The notes beneath the pieces are model-generated. The model made no database searches. It was not told where the DNA came from and saw only the letters and a program-made list of their open reading frames with translations. Made by a program: the position numbers and the translations under genes. From assembly GCF_910592395.1 (NCBI RefSeq), contig NC_088309.1, forward strand, positions 2,792,501 through 2,856,500: a stretch of 64,000 bases of DNA. Direction: 5' to 3'. Shown in pieces: positions 37,301 to 51,702 of this stretch (its first letter is position 1; each line of letters opens with the position of its first letter). Source of the DNA: Lineus longissimus (Eukaryota; Nemertea; Pilidiophora; Heteronemertea; Lineidae).

Positions 37301-40300
37301 ACTCGTCTATCCCCATGGAAGCCCCTTCACTGATCACATCCAGCATGTTGCGTGATGTGCCACACAGTTCCCTCTGCCTGGGCGCCAGGTACGGCATGGA
37401 GTCACAGTCAAATTCCATGAATGCAGTGTCCGCTTCTAAGGCTGAACTGGCTACGCCTAAATACCTGCAAAGATGGAAAGAACACTTTCGATTAAGTATG
37501 GTTTGAAACGAAACTTATTTGTATTCATTTGTTGCGTAAATTCATCCTTCCTGTCCTTTGCCTGAAGACAAAGGGCCAACACTCTATCATTGGAGATGTT
37601 CTGGCTGTGCTACTAACATCTTACACCTTGTCTATCTAATGGCCTCGCGTGTAAACAGTAAGGACTAAGATTCTGGTTACGGTGACACCGGTTACGGCAA
37701 GCTTTCTTAGAACAGATCATCGAATTGCTTCAATGTTGTATTTGGAGCAATAGGTTGTTTCGCAGAAATGATTGATTTCCAAAACTAGCCGCCAAACGGA
37801 AGCGAACAATACATTTGGCAATGTAAAACCTGTCTTCACAACCGATGATGGATGATCCAGCAAACTTTATCAAAATTTAAACTTCAAAATCAAAGGTTAC
37901 ATTAAAGATTAAAATTATCTGTTGTCATTTATCATTCTTGACGTTTCGATTGAAAGGCTTTGTGAAAGAAGCGAAACAGGTCTTCCATGACCTTTCACAA
38001 ACCATATTCTCGATATTCGGTCTGTGTCTTTAATAGTATCATTGTGGCACGGACTTTATAGTTCTTTAAGACAGTGATCGTGCCAGTGGTGAAGCGTTTT
38101 ACCTTTGCTTTACTGTTGACGTTAACCAATCATGCCAATGATGCAGATACTACAAACTAACCTTGTATAGCTTACATTACGTTATGACCACATTTCGCTG
38201 CATTCAAACTGCGATGGTGAAAGTGTAGTTCAAAATCTATTAATTTTCCTTCATAATTGAGTTTTTGTAAAGTACATGCATATGCAGTTCAATCGCTCAT
38301 ACAATTAAACTGATAGTGATGTACTTCATTGTAGGCGAGTGTTTCATACCTAAATACATCACCACAATGGAGATTGTTTGTTATGCTTCAGGGCAAGCAA
38401 AGGTGACAACAAAAGACGTTGTTCGACCTATAAATAATGCAGAGAAATGTACTTACGTGACAAATACAAACAACAATGATAAACACAGATAATGTATAGT
38501 AATCCAATAGTCGTACTGATTACTTTTTATGTTCCATTATTGAATCTGCTGTATAGACTGTATGTATGTATCATCTTATATCATTGAATACTTTTAAGGA
38601 GCAAAAATGACAAATGTTGGTTCGCCAATCATCCATTCCTGAATTGAGGTCCGTCTTTTTTTCAAAATTTCAAAATGCGTCAGTAATAGGTACTGAGTCA
38701 ATACAATACAGAACCTTTTGTGAATGAAATCGACTTGAGATGGAAATCTCTTCTGTATGAGACCGCTAAACCGCCGCCTGCTGATAACCTTCCCGAATTT
38801 GGCTGCTTTCTAAGATCGCTGAATGTAATGTCTTAGGTGGTGATTTGGCCGTAACTGGCTTAAGACCTTCCACTAAATAGATCATTAGAGACCCTCGTCT
38901 GCAGACGCCAGCCTTGCTGGGATAAACTGATTGTAATAGATACGGGCATGATTCATTGATAGATACGGGTTTACAGATCATAGGCTTGCGGGTATCTAAT
39001 GCAACTCAATGAGAAATATGACAAGGTAGCTGGACCAATGCTGGATCACTAATCCATGATATCAAAGGATTTGTAACTACTAATAAAATCATTTGGTTAT
39101 CGCGGTTTATTCAGTCGATTATGCCCACATTGGCGTTGATTAATCAAGCAAGATGGCTGAGCTATCAATCGAAAGGATCGATGGGGCAGTAACGCTTCTT
39201 AGAACCGGATATGTAGCATCAGCAGTGTCCATGTAATATCCTGCATTACTCCCAAACGAACGAATTCCAAGACAGTCTGACTTTAAATTTGACTTTGATG
39301 TATCAGCCACCAGAATTAGTACCATATATTTCTTTCCCTGGAGTCTGCCAGGTACTTCATATAAATCAGTATCATATATTTCTTTTCCTGGAGTCTGCCA
39401 GGTATAAATCTGCCAGAAACCGAATATTATGTAAAGCTTATACTTGTTACCGTTGAGAAAGTGCTAACATTCTTCAGACATGTTTTTATTGGGAAGATCG
39501 CATGCGTTCTAAAATGAACTGCCCCATTTTCACGAGATCAAAAAGTAATGGTTGCCAATTAGATGTATCATCATGGTTCAAAAACGGAGATAGCATCTTC
39601 CTACTGTCAAATCACATAATAATGGTAAGAGAACAACCCGAGCTGAAAAAGACTGGTGGTAAGGCGAGTTTCGTTTTAATCGTGCAATTAGAGAAGAGCA
39701 GGCCTTCTAAAGTATGATGTCTCCTTTTACAATAAAAGATGATGGCCTGGTGCCTATAGATTCTATAACTCTGTCTGGATGTCCACAAACTTGGGAGATA
39801 ATTAACATAGCTACAACTGTTTAGACAATCTAGAAGCATTCCGTCAAAGACAAGATTGTAGCTCATTACAACGTTCTAAGTGGACCGCGGCTTGACACCC
39901 TGTGGTTCTCTTTGACGTCCAAGTCTGAGACACAATTGAGTGTAGGTGGTTTTAGCATTACTTTCGCAAAGTAACGCACAGCAAACATGGTTTCGAGGGT
40001 TGGCATGTGGGTCAGAAAGTCAAATCCTCTCTGAAGGAGGGTGTTGAGTCAATCAAACTGTTTGACTTTGTATACAGAAATCTACTTGAACTTTCAAAGC
40101 GACACTCAAAAAGGTTTAACAGGCACTTAAGTGTATTTGTGTTGTTGCAAATGAAACAGTTCCTGGTTTACTTATTACTTGATATCTTCATCTTGCCCTT
40201 TTGACGAGCTCTACTCGAATGGACTCATACGGGGTAAGATGTAACATCTTCTGCTTAAGGTGTACAGTTGTAAGAATTTAAAGGTTTCTTTCAAGACAAG

Positions 40301-43300
40301 GTATTTTTACCTATGCCGTTTTCCTTTCGAACAAAAAACCATGCTGTCGACACGACTATAGCCTAATAGCAAGTTTGGACGTGTGTTGCCGAAGGCATTT
40401 AGATTGCTTCGGTTAGGCCGGTTTCACATGCAGCCCTTAAGGAAGGGCGTACGAACGACGAATGTCGTCAGCGATTCATAACGTGATGGTTGCACTTTGT
40501 TCAAAATGAAATAAGAACTAAGTACTAAGACTTGTTTATTTAACCCAGAGCAACTTAATGGCTTGTTTTTGAAGTTTCTGGCTGAACTAAGCCTCTTGAA
40601 AGAGACGATCCTCTTAAAAGTCAGCTTTTTGCCGATTCCTCGTTTTCATTAGTGAGATTGCAGCATCAACGTTTAAAAATACTATTGATGGATTAGCTCG
40701 TTTGATGTACAAACAGATTTCTTATTTCTGGCGTGTCTTCTGCTCTGATCTGCTATTAAAAGTATTATAGAAAAATACTGGTTTCATTAATTTGAAACGA
40801 AATTATAGGATTTGCTATCAATTGTGGATACCAGATATTCATACCATCTTCAAATTTTGTGGCGACGACCTACCTTATAACTCAATAGGTTATTTGGATA
40901 TTACCACCTTTGAACGACTACCGGTAAAGCACAAACCTTCAATTTGATCATCGATTCAGTAATCATATGTTGTTTTGTCCGCTGCCTGTGCAAGTCAAAC
41001 TAATGGTGGTGATTGAACTAATGGAGAAAGAGCAGTAACATTAACGCCATTAATTGATGAGGGAACTTCCTTGACGCGGTTCTTCAGTCGTCGAATAAAG
41101 TATGTCATAGTGATTACAAAAAAATGCTCAGCTCCTGATCCGGGAATGAAGGCCTAACGCCAAACGGACTTGATAGTCACTTTTTATTCTAGAGTCAAGC
41201 CATCTCACCTTGACCCCCGAGGCTTTGGGATCGGTATGCTAGCTGTTGAGTAAAATATAATTTGAATTGGCATGAGGGTTAGCTTGAGTACCGTATTGAC
41301 TTTCTCCTAATGCCAACGAGCTTGTGAGATCGCTGTCATCCCAAATCAAAGACGCCAGACTTCACCCGAAAGGAGTATGAATGGTTCTCCCTGCCACCTG
41401 CATGGTGTAGTTTGCAGTCGAAATCAGATCAACAATAACGCTCTTAAGGAAAATAATTTTTCATTGACGGCATGTCGAATCCAATTTGCCCAATGTCTAG
41501 TGGTCCAAGTAAAGTCTTAAATTTCATGTCCGGAGTAGAATTTCAAATTCGCGTGACCGGTGACCAGCAATAATCAATCCCTAACTTTTCTTTGATAAGC
41601 TTTTGCTCCGAACCCAATCTGAAGATACCCGACCTGAAACCGAATCTTCCCTCAACAAAAAAGCGTGGGTATGAAGGGGAGCTCACAGATGTGGTGTGAG
41701 TTATAGATTGAAGAATGAACAGCTATCTTCCTGCTAAAAAGAGAAAGATAGCTTCTCTAGCTGGGTGGGCCTGTCATTCAAAGTCAATACGTGTAGAACG
41801 TGGTAACCAATTTGACCACCAACAAGGCTGTTCCATCACAATACATACATCACATGTAGTATTTGCGATTGAGAACTATGGCAGTTCTTTAGACACAATT
41901 AACTATGCCTAGATTTTCAAAAGCCTTTGCTTCCGACCTAATATTTGCGGCCTTAACTGACACTTTAATTCCTGGTAAACCAATAGAAACATTAGGAAAA
42001 CAGGAATTAGACCAAATTAGCTTTTAAAACTCATACACCAACGAAAGATTAACTTTGCTGACACCTGCTGGCCTCATACATTTTGCGTACTCGACCAGTT
42101 AAACAAACCACCACCTCACTGACCAATGTCCACGCATTTCATACGCTTGCGTGATGAAAAGGATATGACCAACTCAGGCAAGAAAATCGACAAGTATATG
42201 GTACATAGGACGTAACTGTTACGAAAAGCTAATCAGCTAAGCTAATACCGTTAACGTGGTCAGAGAGTAATGACCTGTTATCAACCGATTTAAAATGTGT
42301 GAAATTGTTGCGAAATGGTTAAGTTCTAAAGGGAAATAATTATTTAAAGTGATCAAAGTTGAAAACACTGGTTGTTCATTTGGGTCTTTTAACTATGATT
42401 GGTAATCGAACGTAATACATGGCCGATCCAAGACTAAGTGCGTGAGAAATCATCTTATATTGTTGGCAATTAGCAATCTTCGTTTCTGAAACAGGAACGG
42501 TGAAACAAACGATATGTCTGCTGGTCATCATTAAAGGTGAATTACAAGACGACCATCTCTAGTAAATGTCAGGAAGACATTCTGGGCTTTTTAACATTAA
42601 TGCAGAACCAACTATTCTATCCGTTCTATTCGGTTACCAGAACCGATTCGGACATATGATGACCTCCATCACTCTGCATCTGAGACACAGAGAAAGACGA
42701 AGCAGTCGAATTCTAACGGAAATGTCCGCAGTAACCTTCCGCTTTTCGTCACAAACCACAGCAAAGAACACCGAAGCATGGCGGCGCAAACAATCACTGT
42801 GGAGCCTGAACAAGAATGACCACGCAGTATAACACTTCTGAGTGTTTCCTTTATGAGTGTTCTACCTCATTTTTGGAGTCAGTCTGGGAATGCTGAAAGA
42901 CAGATTGATTTCCCTTTCTGAAAGGGTTTCTGAGATATAAGGGAACAACCAAAAACGCTACACCGGGGCAACGATTGCAGGTCGGTTCCAGTCCAGTCAC
43001 ATTTGCTGGTGGATGAGAATTCGTGCTGACCACAGACCAGCAAAAGAGCAGAAAAACACGAGGAAAAGGAAGAACAAATCGAACATGTTGATGATGATAG
43101 GACCACCCTCATGCCTCTGCAGTCTGGTCACGTTTGTTGATGAGTATCAGCTCCAAGCAGACGACACTATCAATCCGACTACTGACACCAAGTCATCGAT
43201 TAAAATCTTATTGCATAATAAACGGCCTTTTGGACCATCTTTACGTTGGAGCATTCAATGGCAGTTTCTAGAAATCATCAGCTCCATTTGCCAGAGTGTT

Positions 43301-46300
43301 TGTGTCAGGGCAGATTGAGAAATTGCGCTGTGTTTTGATCGTTTCCACTGATTATATCGGGCTATACCATCAGGAGATTCTCTGCATGAGAGGCAACAGG
43401 TTTGCCAGACAAGGGGCCCCAGGCTGTTATAGTCCGTGGTCGTATAGTGGATGAACCATTGATCAAATGCCAACCTCTGAAAAGGCAAGAGGTGGCAAAG
43501 GCTCATAGGTTACATTTCCCAAGTTTCGACAGAGCGAGCAGCGGAGTATACAGACGGTATTACTTCCGCACCGTGGTCGAAATAGTGGCTATTTACGAAT
43601 TCAACTCTTTCGGAAAATTTGGTAACTCAAATGTGAAATCGGTTGGCGGAAAGATTTGGCGTATGAAGAAGATCGGTTGGCCCCACTTTTAATTTGAAGC
43701 GGTGGAGGAGGGAATTCTACCAAATATAATATCCATGACCAGTCTGGTGAAGTCGTGCGTATAACCGACCGATTCGGGTAATTGAGGGTGAGAGCTTGGC
43801 CCGGTCTCTCATCTTCAACCCATACAGATGGTTCTACTCTTGATAGTTCACCAGGCAACGCCTTCTGCTTTACAAGTTACACCAGAAATATCTTCATAAT
43901 AGGAGTGCATGGCTGGGTGGCACTTAAACGGGGAACTTGCCCGCCAGACATCGCTGAGTAATGAAACATGCGCTTTATTTCTACATCTCATGCGCACACA
44001 ACGCCTGTCATCAACAGCATTCGATTGAGAAATCATTCCAACCTTTTTTGGGGTTCTAGACAACATAATGGCGATTCTTGATGATTCGGTAGAGTTAGCT
44101 ATAGGATGCATCTCTTCTACTTGCATTATCGACACCGGCAGTGATGACGTAATACGTTAGTTATTGACTGACATCAGTAAAGACCTGCACAAACGGCAGT
44201 GACAAGTAATAAACCTGTAAGATATGTTGAAAAGATACGTGCACAGGTGAAAGCTGAAGAGGAATACCAATGGTCGTTTGCATACGTGTATTTCTGAAAG
44301 TCATAGGCCGCCAAGAAGTTGATTTCACTAAATTTCCATAAAGATACTCATTAGCTTCGTTATCGAACATGAAGTACTTGACACCATTAGATCACGCTGA
44401 CGCCTAATAGAGGAGTATAATAATGCTTATTCAAAAATTTGAGGATTCATATCGAGTTTCCAAGAGATAATGCCAATTAGATTGTTGCTCTATAAACAAG
44501 TTGGCATAGATAATCATTTCGTTGCAGAATGAACCGAGAACATTAACGTTATATATCAATCAAAATAAGTCTACCTATATCCGACACCCTAGTAAATGAA
44601 CCATCGATAACAAAACCACTTATCAATTCTCAACTCTCCTGTTGACGGACATGTTTCACACAAAAGTTCCATGCCTAGTGGCAAATGTTCAAATATTTGT
44701 GCATTTCTTCAAATATTAGAGTTCAATTTACCACATTCAGAGTGCAATTCATGGTACATTAAGAAATGGTTTGAGTTTCCAATAGCTTGTTAAGACTAAC
44801 TGATTTCGTATTAAAATAACTTCATTGAAGATTTTCCTATGACCATACTTGATTGACAGATCGAAGCTACTAATTGACAATCAAAGAAATATCCTTGTTT
44901 GTGGCGATTATTGAATTTCCTGTCAGGGTCACGGAATATGGTTTTCAAATATTTGGATTTGGCCCACCAAAAGTGATGGTAGACAGCTTGTAAACACGTC
45001 AAAATATTGGTGGGTTAACCACTGATTTTGTATCTGCCATTTAGGGTACTTGAGATCCCCAAAAACTCTGTGACTTGCGTCAAACACCATAACCGTAGTA
45101 CTAACCTTTGGAAAATGGGGCGGGGAGGTGCATTGGGGCTAGTACTACGCGGTACCTTCTTTATTGTAAAGCACAATTGGTGGATGATACGATTTTCAAG
45201 TAGAGAGAGTGTGGCAAGGGAAGGCATATATAGGAACATCTTTTTGACAATATTTTGCACTTGTAAATGACCATATAAACTCACTACCAACAATCTCAGT
45301 TCTCGACCCTGCTTGAACTTCTTTCAAACTCTGACTTCAACTGAGCTCGCGACAGATCTTGGACTAAAAGTGTGCGGTAAGTGGCCTATGCATGTACTGT
45401 ATACATTACATCACGGATTTGTAACCGGTGACGAAAATGTCATATTGCACCTCGTGAAAAGGGTCAGCAGGTTACACTCACTTCTCTTCCAAGATAACTG
45501 CAAAATTCCTTATTCATATATGACGAAGATCTTTACTATAGAACACATTGTACGCTATGAGGATGACGATGGAGATTTCTAGTTGTGTGACAAAGCTTTT
45601 TGTCCAATGATTTACATTTGGCACTGCGATATTTGACAATTTTGTTTGATGACCGTGGCGTTTTTTCTTTGAAAAGGCGCTAAATTTATTCTATGATGAT
45701 TTATTGGATGTCAGGTCGTCTGCCAATGATAAAGAGGACCATTAAAGCATTGTTGTGTCTATTATAGGACAACACGGATGGTCAGACGGCGGCCAGTGCT
45801 GGGTTTGCTAAATTAATAGAGATGGTCATTAAGCTTGACTGACTCTCACTGATGCCGACCAAGCTTCACTGACTTTGGCCCCTCTCAATGACCGTCAGCA
45901 GTAAGCAACCCATTCTTGCTCTAAATAGATATTGTACGCTGTGTGAGGGGTTGTGTCATCCACAGTTTCGGGGACCTCTACATCTTCATTCATGGCCACT
46001 TTAGATAGATCACTCTGTTTTGTTGGAGTTCGGGTGTAGATGTCAATGGAAATTCGCAATCCTGTAAACTTAAGATATTCAAACTTTTATCTGTGAAAAT
46101 GTTGGTGTCACAAGAGCATAGATTCACAGAAATTCTATAGTTATATATCAGGCCTAAGCGTAGAAAGCATCAAGATCGGATAATAGCGTTTCTCTGAAAA
46201 TCTTTCAGCAGCAAGACCTTTTCAGGGAATGTGCTGCATCTTGACCTTGACAGCTTTTATGTTTGTCACTCGTAACACAAAGCAAAATGGCAAAATTCAA

Positions 46301-47691
46301 CGCGAAGCTCATTTTCAACGCGAAGTCGGATCTGTATAGATACTTCGGTTAATCGAAATAGATAAGCGTACAGAGCATCTCTGTTCATATTCTTTGATAC
46401 CAAAACATGCACATGCTATTCCCACCATACAGGAGAACGCAGCATACTTTGTTCTTGATATCAGGGGGAAGATCAAAGAGATGTCGACCCGAGGACATTG
46501 GATCACAAAGGACCTCGCTCGCGTTACATCATTCCTGCTCATATGAATCACAAGATGAGAGAAGAGCCCGGTGGAGTTAATTAACAATATCTCTCGACAC
46601 TAAACCATTACTGTATTTAAACTTTGATCGGGTCAAACGATTCCGTGTCGTCTGCCTCGAGGAAGCCTTTGAGGGGAATGGGAAAATACTAGAAATCTCT
46701 GAGTAAACATTGCCTGGAATATAGGAGTATCCTTTGTCTGATGACACTGGGGCTGGGATTACCACTTTGATGACGAATTGTGCGCAAGCTTCATTATACC
46801 ATGTGTATTTGTTGAGAGACATACACGTCGATCAGCTTGCTTGGTGCGGAATTGTTCAAAATAGCTGTTTCGCTGTCGTGAGGTATATATCTTCGATAAA
46901 GACCCAGGATTGCAGAGCTATACAATATACTGCTCCTTTTTAGCCACAAACTGACGAATTCTACATAAATCTTCAAAATGATTTTTGGGGATTGCCATTC
47001 TCTTATACACAAGGCTCTTCTACAAGCTGCTCCCCTCAATCTAGTCGTCTGAAGGTATATGCGAGCAAAAAAAACATGGGGGGGAAGGGTTATCAGTCGC
47101 AGGATGAAGAAAGGATAAAGAAGTTTGAGACGTCGACACTTTAGATCAGCTATAAGTTATCACCCACAAGGTCATCAGCAGAATTCGAGAATGGTAACTC
47201 CCTTGGTAAATGGTAATTCAGTACTAGCATCCTGATGTCCAAAGTGACGGCGTTATGACACCCCCTATGGGCAAAGTCATCAGTCCTCCGCGTTATAAAA
47301 AAGCGGGTAGGGGATTTTAAAGTTGATGATTTTAAGTTGTCGATTTTCTAATGGCGTTTTTATATTGGTGCTGATGATCAGGACTCATCGATTCCAATAT
47401 TCAACTGTCCGGTCGTGATATGACAAAACTTTAGACAGTCGCATGAGCTTGATGAGCTGACGAATTTTCTCGGAAGATGTTGCTCGTCATTCTCGCAAGT
47501 CACTGAGCGGCGGGTAGCCAACACTTAATGATGCCCAAAATGAGATGCGCAACTCTCGGCCGATTACATTGTGGCTGTCTATGATAAGTTGAATATTGTT
47601 TAAAACGAATAAGGATCACTTACCACCAAGAAGCATGGACTGACTGCACTATACAGACAAAAGTTAGCACCACTGTCACGACCTCCACCAT
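34303..47691 (-). CDS. secreted Wnt ligand (Wnt4-like; subfamily tentative)
   Basis: Four coding exons in minus order: 47691-47624, 37464-37220, 35393-35125, 34764-34303. They join in frame to 347 aa, a normal Wnt length. Wnt proteins are lipid-modified secreted ligands of Frizzled and LRP receptors. Exon 1 encodes a signal peptide (VVTVVLTFVCIVQSVHA) followed by SWWYLGV, the usual mature start. Then come RQRELC, ECQHEFRDRRWNCTTF, VFGKVL, RETAYIYSIQSAGVMYAITR, CHGVSGSC with Ser210 at the palmitoleoylation position, SPDYCN, DGCKLMCCGRGY, and a Cys-rich end CKFFWCCRVVCKKC. WRTMPPF, RFDGAS and VFGKV favour Wnt4. The N-terminal RQRELC and EGASMGIDEC also resemble WNT16, and WntA was not excluded. 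Intron 1 is about 10.2 kb, far longer than any other intron here. Confidence 0.93.
37465..47623. other. 10.2-kb first intron of the Wnt gene
   Basis: No coding exon was recognised on either strand; the open frames are short and unrelated to known families. A 50-bp direct duplication lies at 39322-39404. Long first introns in developmental genes often hold enhancers, but none can be named from sequence alone. Confidence 0.5.
39322..39404. repeat. 50-bp direct duplication
   Basis: catatatttctttccctgga at 39323 recurs as catatatttcttttcctgga at 39373, each followed by gtctgccaggta. There are two copies with one mismatch in the quoted part, in tandem with a 50-bp period. Confidence 0.9.
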
Positions 47692-50600
47692 ATCAGTGAG
47701 CTGGCGGCTACGAGCGTCATAAATACATGGCATGCTATGAACACCTAATATTATTTCCTGGGTCGAGAACTTTAAATTCCGTCAGAATTCAATAGACACA
47801 GCGTCACATCGCGTTTCACAGAATGGTCCGAATAGCGAAAACTTAATTCGGAGACAAAACAATATCCGCAAAGTTGGAGTTGCAGCGCGTATAGTAATAA
47901 CGCTGAAACGACTCGACGCTTTGCAAGTTTTCGAGTTATTCCCACAAGTGCGAATAGAAGATAACACTTTCTCTCCACTGCGCTTTGCACTGTCCTAGAG
48001 ATGAGTTGTCACAATAAATCGTGGCAAAAACCTCGATGATTTGATCTTTTGTTAGTTTTTACTGCCGAATTAACTCCGAGAGTGACGCCAGAATTTTTAT
48101 AGCGCGAGCAATATTCACAAGTTGATCGTGACGTTAAGGGAGACCGCGCCTGCGAATGCGCGCACCTTTCCTTGCCCCAGCTGATCGGATTGGAGGAAGA
48201 TTTTCAACCAGCCAATGAAAGCCTTTCGTTTCTTGATTGCCATAATCTATTTAAATAAATTAAGCAAATAAAAGAATCGCTCCTCACGGCTATTTACTCC
48301 TCCTTTCAAACTGAACTAAAGCAATCGTTTCCAAATGGCCGAGCGGACCAAACAGTTCGGAGGGCTCATCTAAAGCAACCTAAACGGAAGCCTAATGTAG
48401 TGGAAAAATAATTTCGCCGTTTTCTCGGCATTGTTGGCTCTTTGACTTCCGAATGGAGTTTCGACCATCAATTCAGTCTTTGTCTTCATACGGGCACCAA
48501 ATCTTTTAATTAGATGTAATAAGCTTCTCGAGTATTCTAGCAATGGTCCTCAAAGGCCCTTCACAGCCCACTTGGCCTTTAAATAACCCTATTAACAAAT
48601 ACATGCAAAAGAAAACTGGACCCGTGGAGTGGGTATGAATAACAAATTTAAATGTTGTTTTTCTTGCTTTAGACCCTTCATTGCTATGCAAGAAGGAAAG
48701 CGCTCGGCTTGTGTGCACACGGGTACCCATACTTTCATTGGATTTGTATGGGCGATTGTTCTTACATTCGTACGTCTTCAATTTCAAAGCCAAGACATTT
48801 CCAAGCCATGAAGGAGTTTAATTGTTAACAGCTCGCTAAAAACATACGAACAGAAAAGCCGTGGCACCGCCTAATATTTGGGATCACGATCTTGTAAGAT
48901 ATAGATCTAATGTTCACAGCCAGGGCGGGCGCGATCTGGCAGAAAAATGGCCGGCCAAATTCTCGAAAGCAAACATCAGATTACTGAAGAGCGAGAGAAT
49001 CAGATTCTTCAGAACGATGACCTTCTTGTTCCCTCCAAATTACTCAATTCGCTCTGAAGTTTGGCTTGTTTATATATCACTCTCACCAAAAAGCAGGATC
49101 TTCTCAGTTTCAGACAGGTCATGTCACAGTTTCTATTTCTAGAGTTCTGTATGGTCTTCCCGCTATACTCTCAAAGTAACAAACGGATGTTATAAGAATG
49201 GCAAACAAAACAGTGTTGCACGATAATGTAATTCGTGCAAATGTGAGTGTCGAAATAGCAGCCCGAAGGTACACGAGGCGACCACCACCCATCCTGGCTT
49301 CTCCTGGTCCAGAACATGCAAGGCAATTTCGAAAACGCACACTCTATCATTGGTCAGGTTACTGCAATTTAGGGGAGGCCAATGTTTTATTCAAGACAAT
49401 TTTTGGAATTTCTGCTGGATTATCAGTCAGGCAATTTGAGATTCCAGTGCTGCTCGCTGGTCATCTCACGGCATTAGTTGACAATATCAATTGAATAAGT
49501 GTTGAGAAGTTTGAAAACCAATATCCATGATGTAATAAACGTTGAAATGGTAACAACCAACCAAGCTTCTTCTATTTTACCATCTATCAAATGATAACTC
49601 TGACGTGTAATACATTCTTAATATCAGTTTTATGATATCGTGAAAGAAGTCAGAGCTTTTAGCTGGTTGTGTTCAAAGGCATTGGGCAAGAGCTTGTCTG
49701 GCGATTGCCTTTGCGCGTGATCCGGGCGCCTTTGATTGAAGCTAATCCCACGCTTGATGAGCTGCGACGAAAGCAACATTGTTCCAAGACAACGGAAGGA
49801 ATTAACTCGATCTCTCTCGACTACTGGGAAAATTGGGGCTATAGATTAGCTGGCCAGGGTATAAAAGGGCAAATTCGCCAATACCCCTATTAATTAAATT
49901 GTTTATTCACAAACGGACTAAAGTCTTCAACCGACCTTCTTATAAACAAAGGCATAATTGCAATAAGCCCACTTGATCTTGAAGTCAAGTTTGGTGACAA
50001 AGGACGACATGAATAGGACATAGCTAAGCTCTCGAAGTACCATTCAAGGTTCAGCTGACCCCTTAACAACAACGGGCATGCTATCACGACACTCGCGCAC
50101 AGCCGGATGTCTTTTCGAAAGCATGACGCTGTAGCATCAAAATATCCAGAACACTTTATGGCTTCGCGCTCGCCCTTCCCCATATTCCGCCGACCTCCAG
50201 GATCCGCAGCTGTACTTTCATATACCGTAGTTCAAATTATGATAAAACCTGAGGTACGCGAGCTATACTCTACATCATCAGCACTCCTGGACCGAGGTCA
50301 CATGAATAAAGAGCTTGAGCACGACGCTTCATTATAATTCTTATCCGATAGTGTGTGAACCGTGTGTCCCAGTCAGGGCCTGGTGTATTGGTGACCCATA
50401 TTTTGTGGAGTACAGTTTTTATGGCTTCAAATACCCACTTCTTAAAATACACGTTTTATCCATCAATTCCTGAACTTTTCTGAACTCTTCTCAAGCCACC
50501 AACTTCACTAATACAACCACTGCCACCGCGGGCTTGTTTTGTTGTCTTGACTGGACATGAACAACAATACCCTTTTTGAAGAAACCATATCCAATCCATC

Positions 50601-51702
50601 AATATTTCCTAACCACCACCCTCCTACCGTCCTATCCATGAACTCATTAACTTTTCTGAAGTGTTTTTTAAGCCACCAACGTCACGCAAGTGAACAACTC
50701 CCGCCGCATGGCTTGCTCAATTGTCTCTTAAACATTGACGGACATCTTCTCGAAGGGGACTTTGAAAACTGCAACACCGGTGTATATTTGTGGTGGTTCC
50801 ATCTATGTTTCATGACCAATCCTACAAGATGCTCATCAGCCCACTTCTCTCCCATGGCAGTCAAGGCATTCATGCTCCCAGTAGTTTTAAATCGACTGTC
50901 AGCAAGAACAGTAACATCTAACAGCTAGCTTTTTGGTCATAGGGAGGGGGGGGGGGGCAAAAACTGTTCTTTTAGCCTCCATCAGTCTGAAAACTTGCCT
51001 CCACCTGATGAAAACATGTCTTTTTGTGACCCGAGGGGGTCAGGGGTAAATCCCTTCCCTGGCTAGTTGTCTCTTCACATGGTCATGATTGGACTGTTGC
51101 ACATGAAACTGGTCCTGACCTCCAGCCATATGAAACAACAATCATCATGTTCCAGTAAGCAAAAGAAAGCAGAAGGTTCAATTATGTCCAATGATAAATA
51201 ATTTAATTCTCCTTAATATGTTGTGAGATAAATTTACAAATAGATGATGACAATAAACACTGATGATAAATGCATTGACCATTTACATCCCCAACCTATC
51301 TATTCCTTTAGCACACTATTGAGCAAATTGCATTCAGCCCATGTCATATCTCATATGACCTAAACAACATTAACCACCATTTTAAGGTCAATTCATAACA
51401 AGCTTGGCCAAGCCCAGGCAAAGTTGCTTATTACACACTAAAGGATACACTTTAGAATATGTGACTTACTGATGTGAATGCCTACAGGGGGATGGGTGGG
51501 GGGCTGAAAATCAGTGGTTAGATGGGTACGTAATTTATGGACAACCCCTTTCTGAGTGGACTCCCAAACCAAACAATGCTCTTTGGAATTATTCCTTTCA
51601 AGAGAGCACATTTTATGATAACTATCTTGAGGTAAATGCCAATTATGAAGAAACCACTGAAGCAAACAACATGTATCTAGCATAGTGAAGATCGTTCAAA
51701 CA
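47692..51702. other. Wnt promoter and USE1 3' flank
   Basis: The left side should contain the Wnt 5' UTR and promoter. The right side is the 3' flank of USE1. A long poly-G run occurs near 50945. The word atggccgagcgg near 48334 is tRNA-like, but no cloverleaf forms around it. No gene is recognised. Confidence 0.4.

Noticed and set aside
48325-48375. tRNA-like word atggccgagcgg
   Set aside because: It resembles the D-arm of tRNA-Leu/Ser, but no matching acceptor stem, anticodon loop or T-arm can be formed around it.
49198-49494. 98-codon plus-strand frame in the Wnt-USE1 gap
   Set aside because: It is an isolated frame of ordinary composition without splice partners or recognisable motifs.
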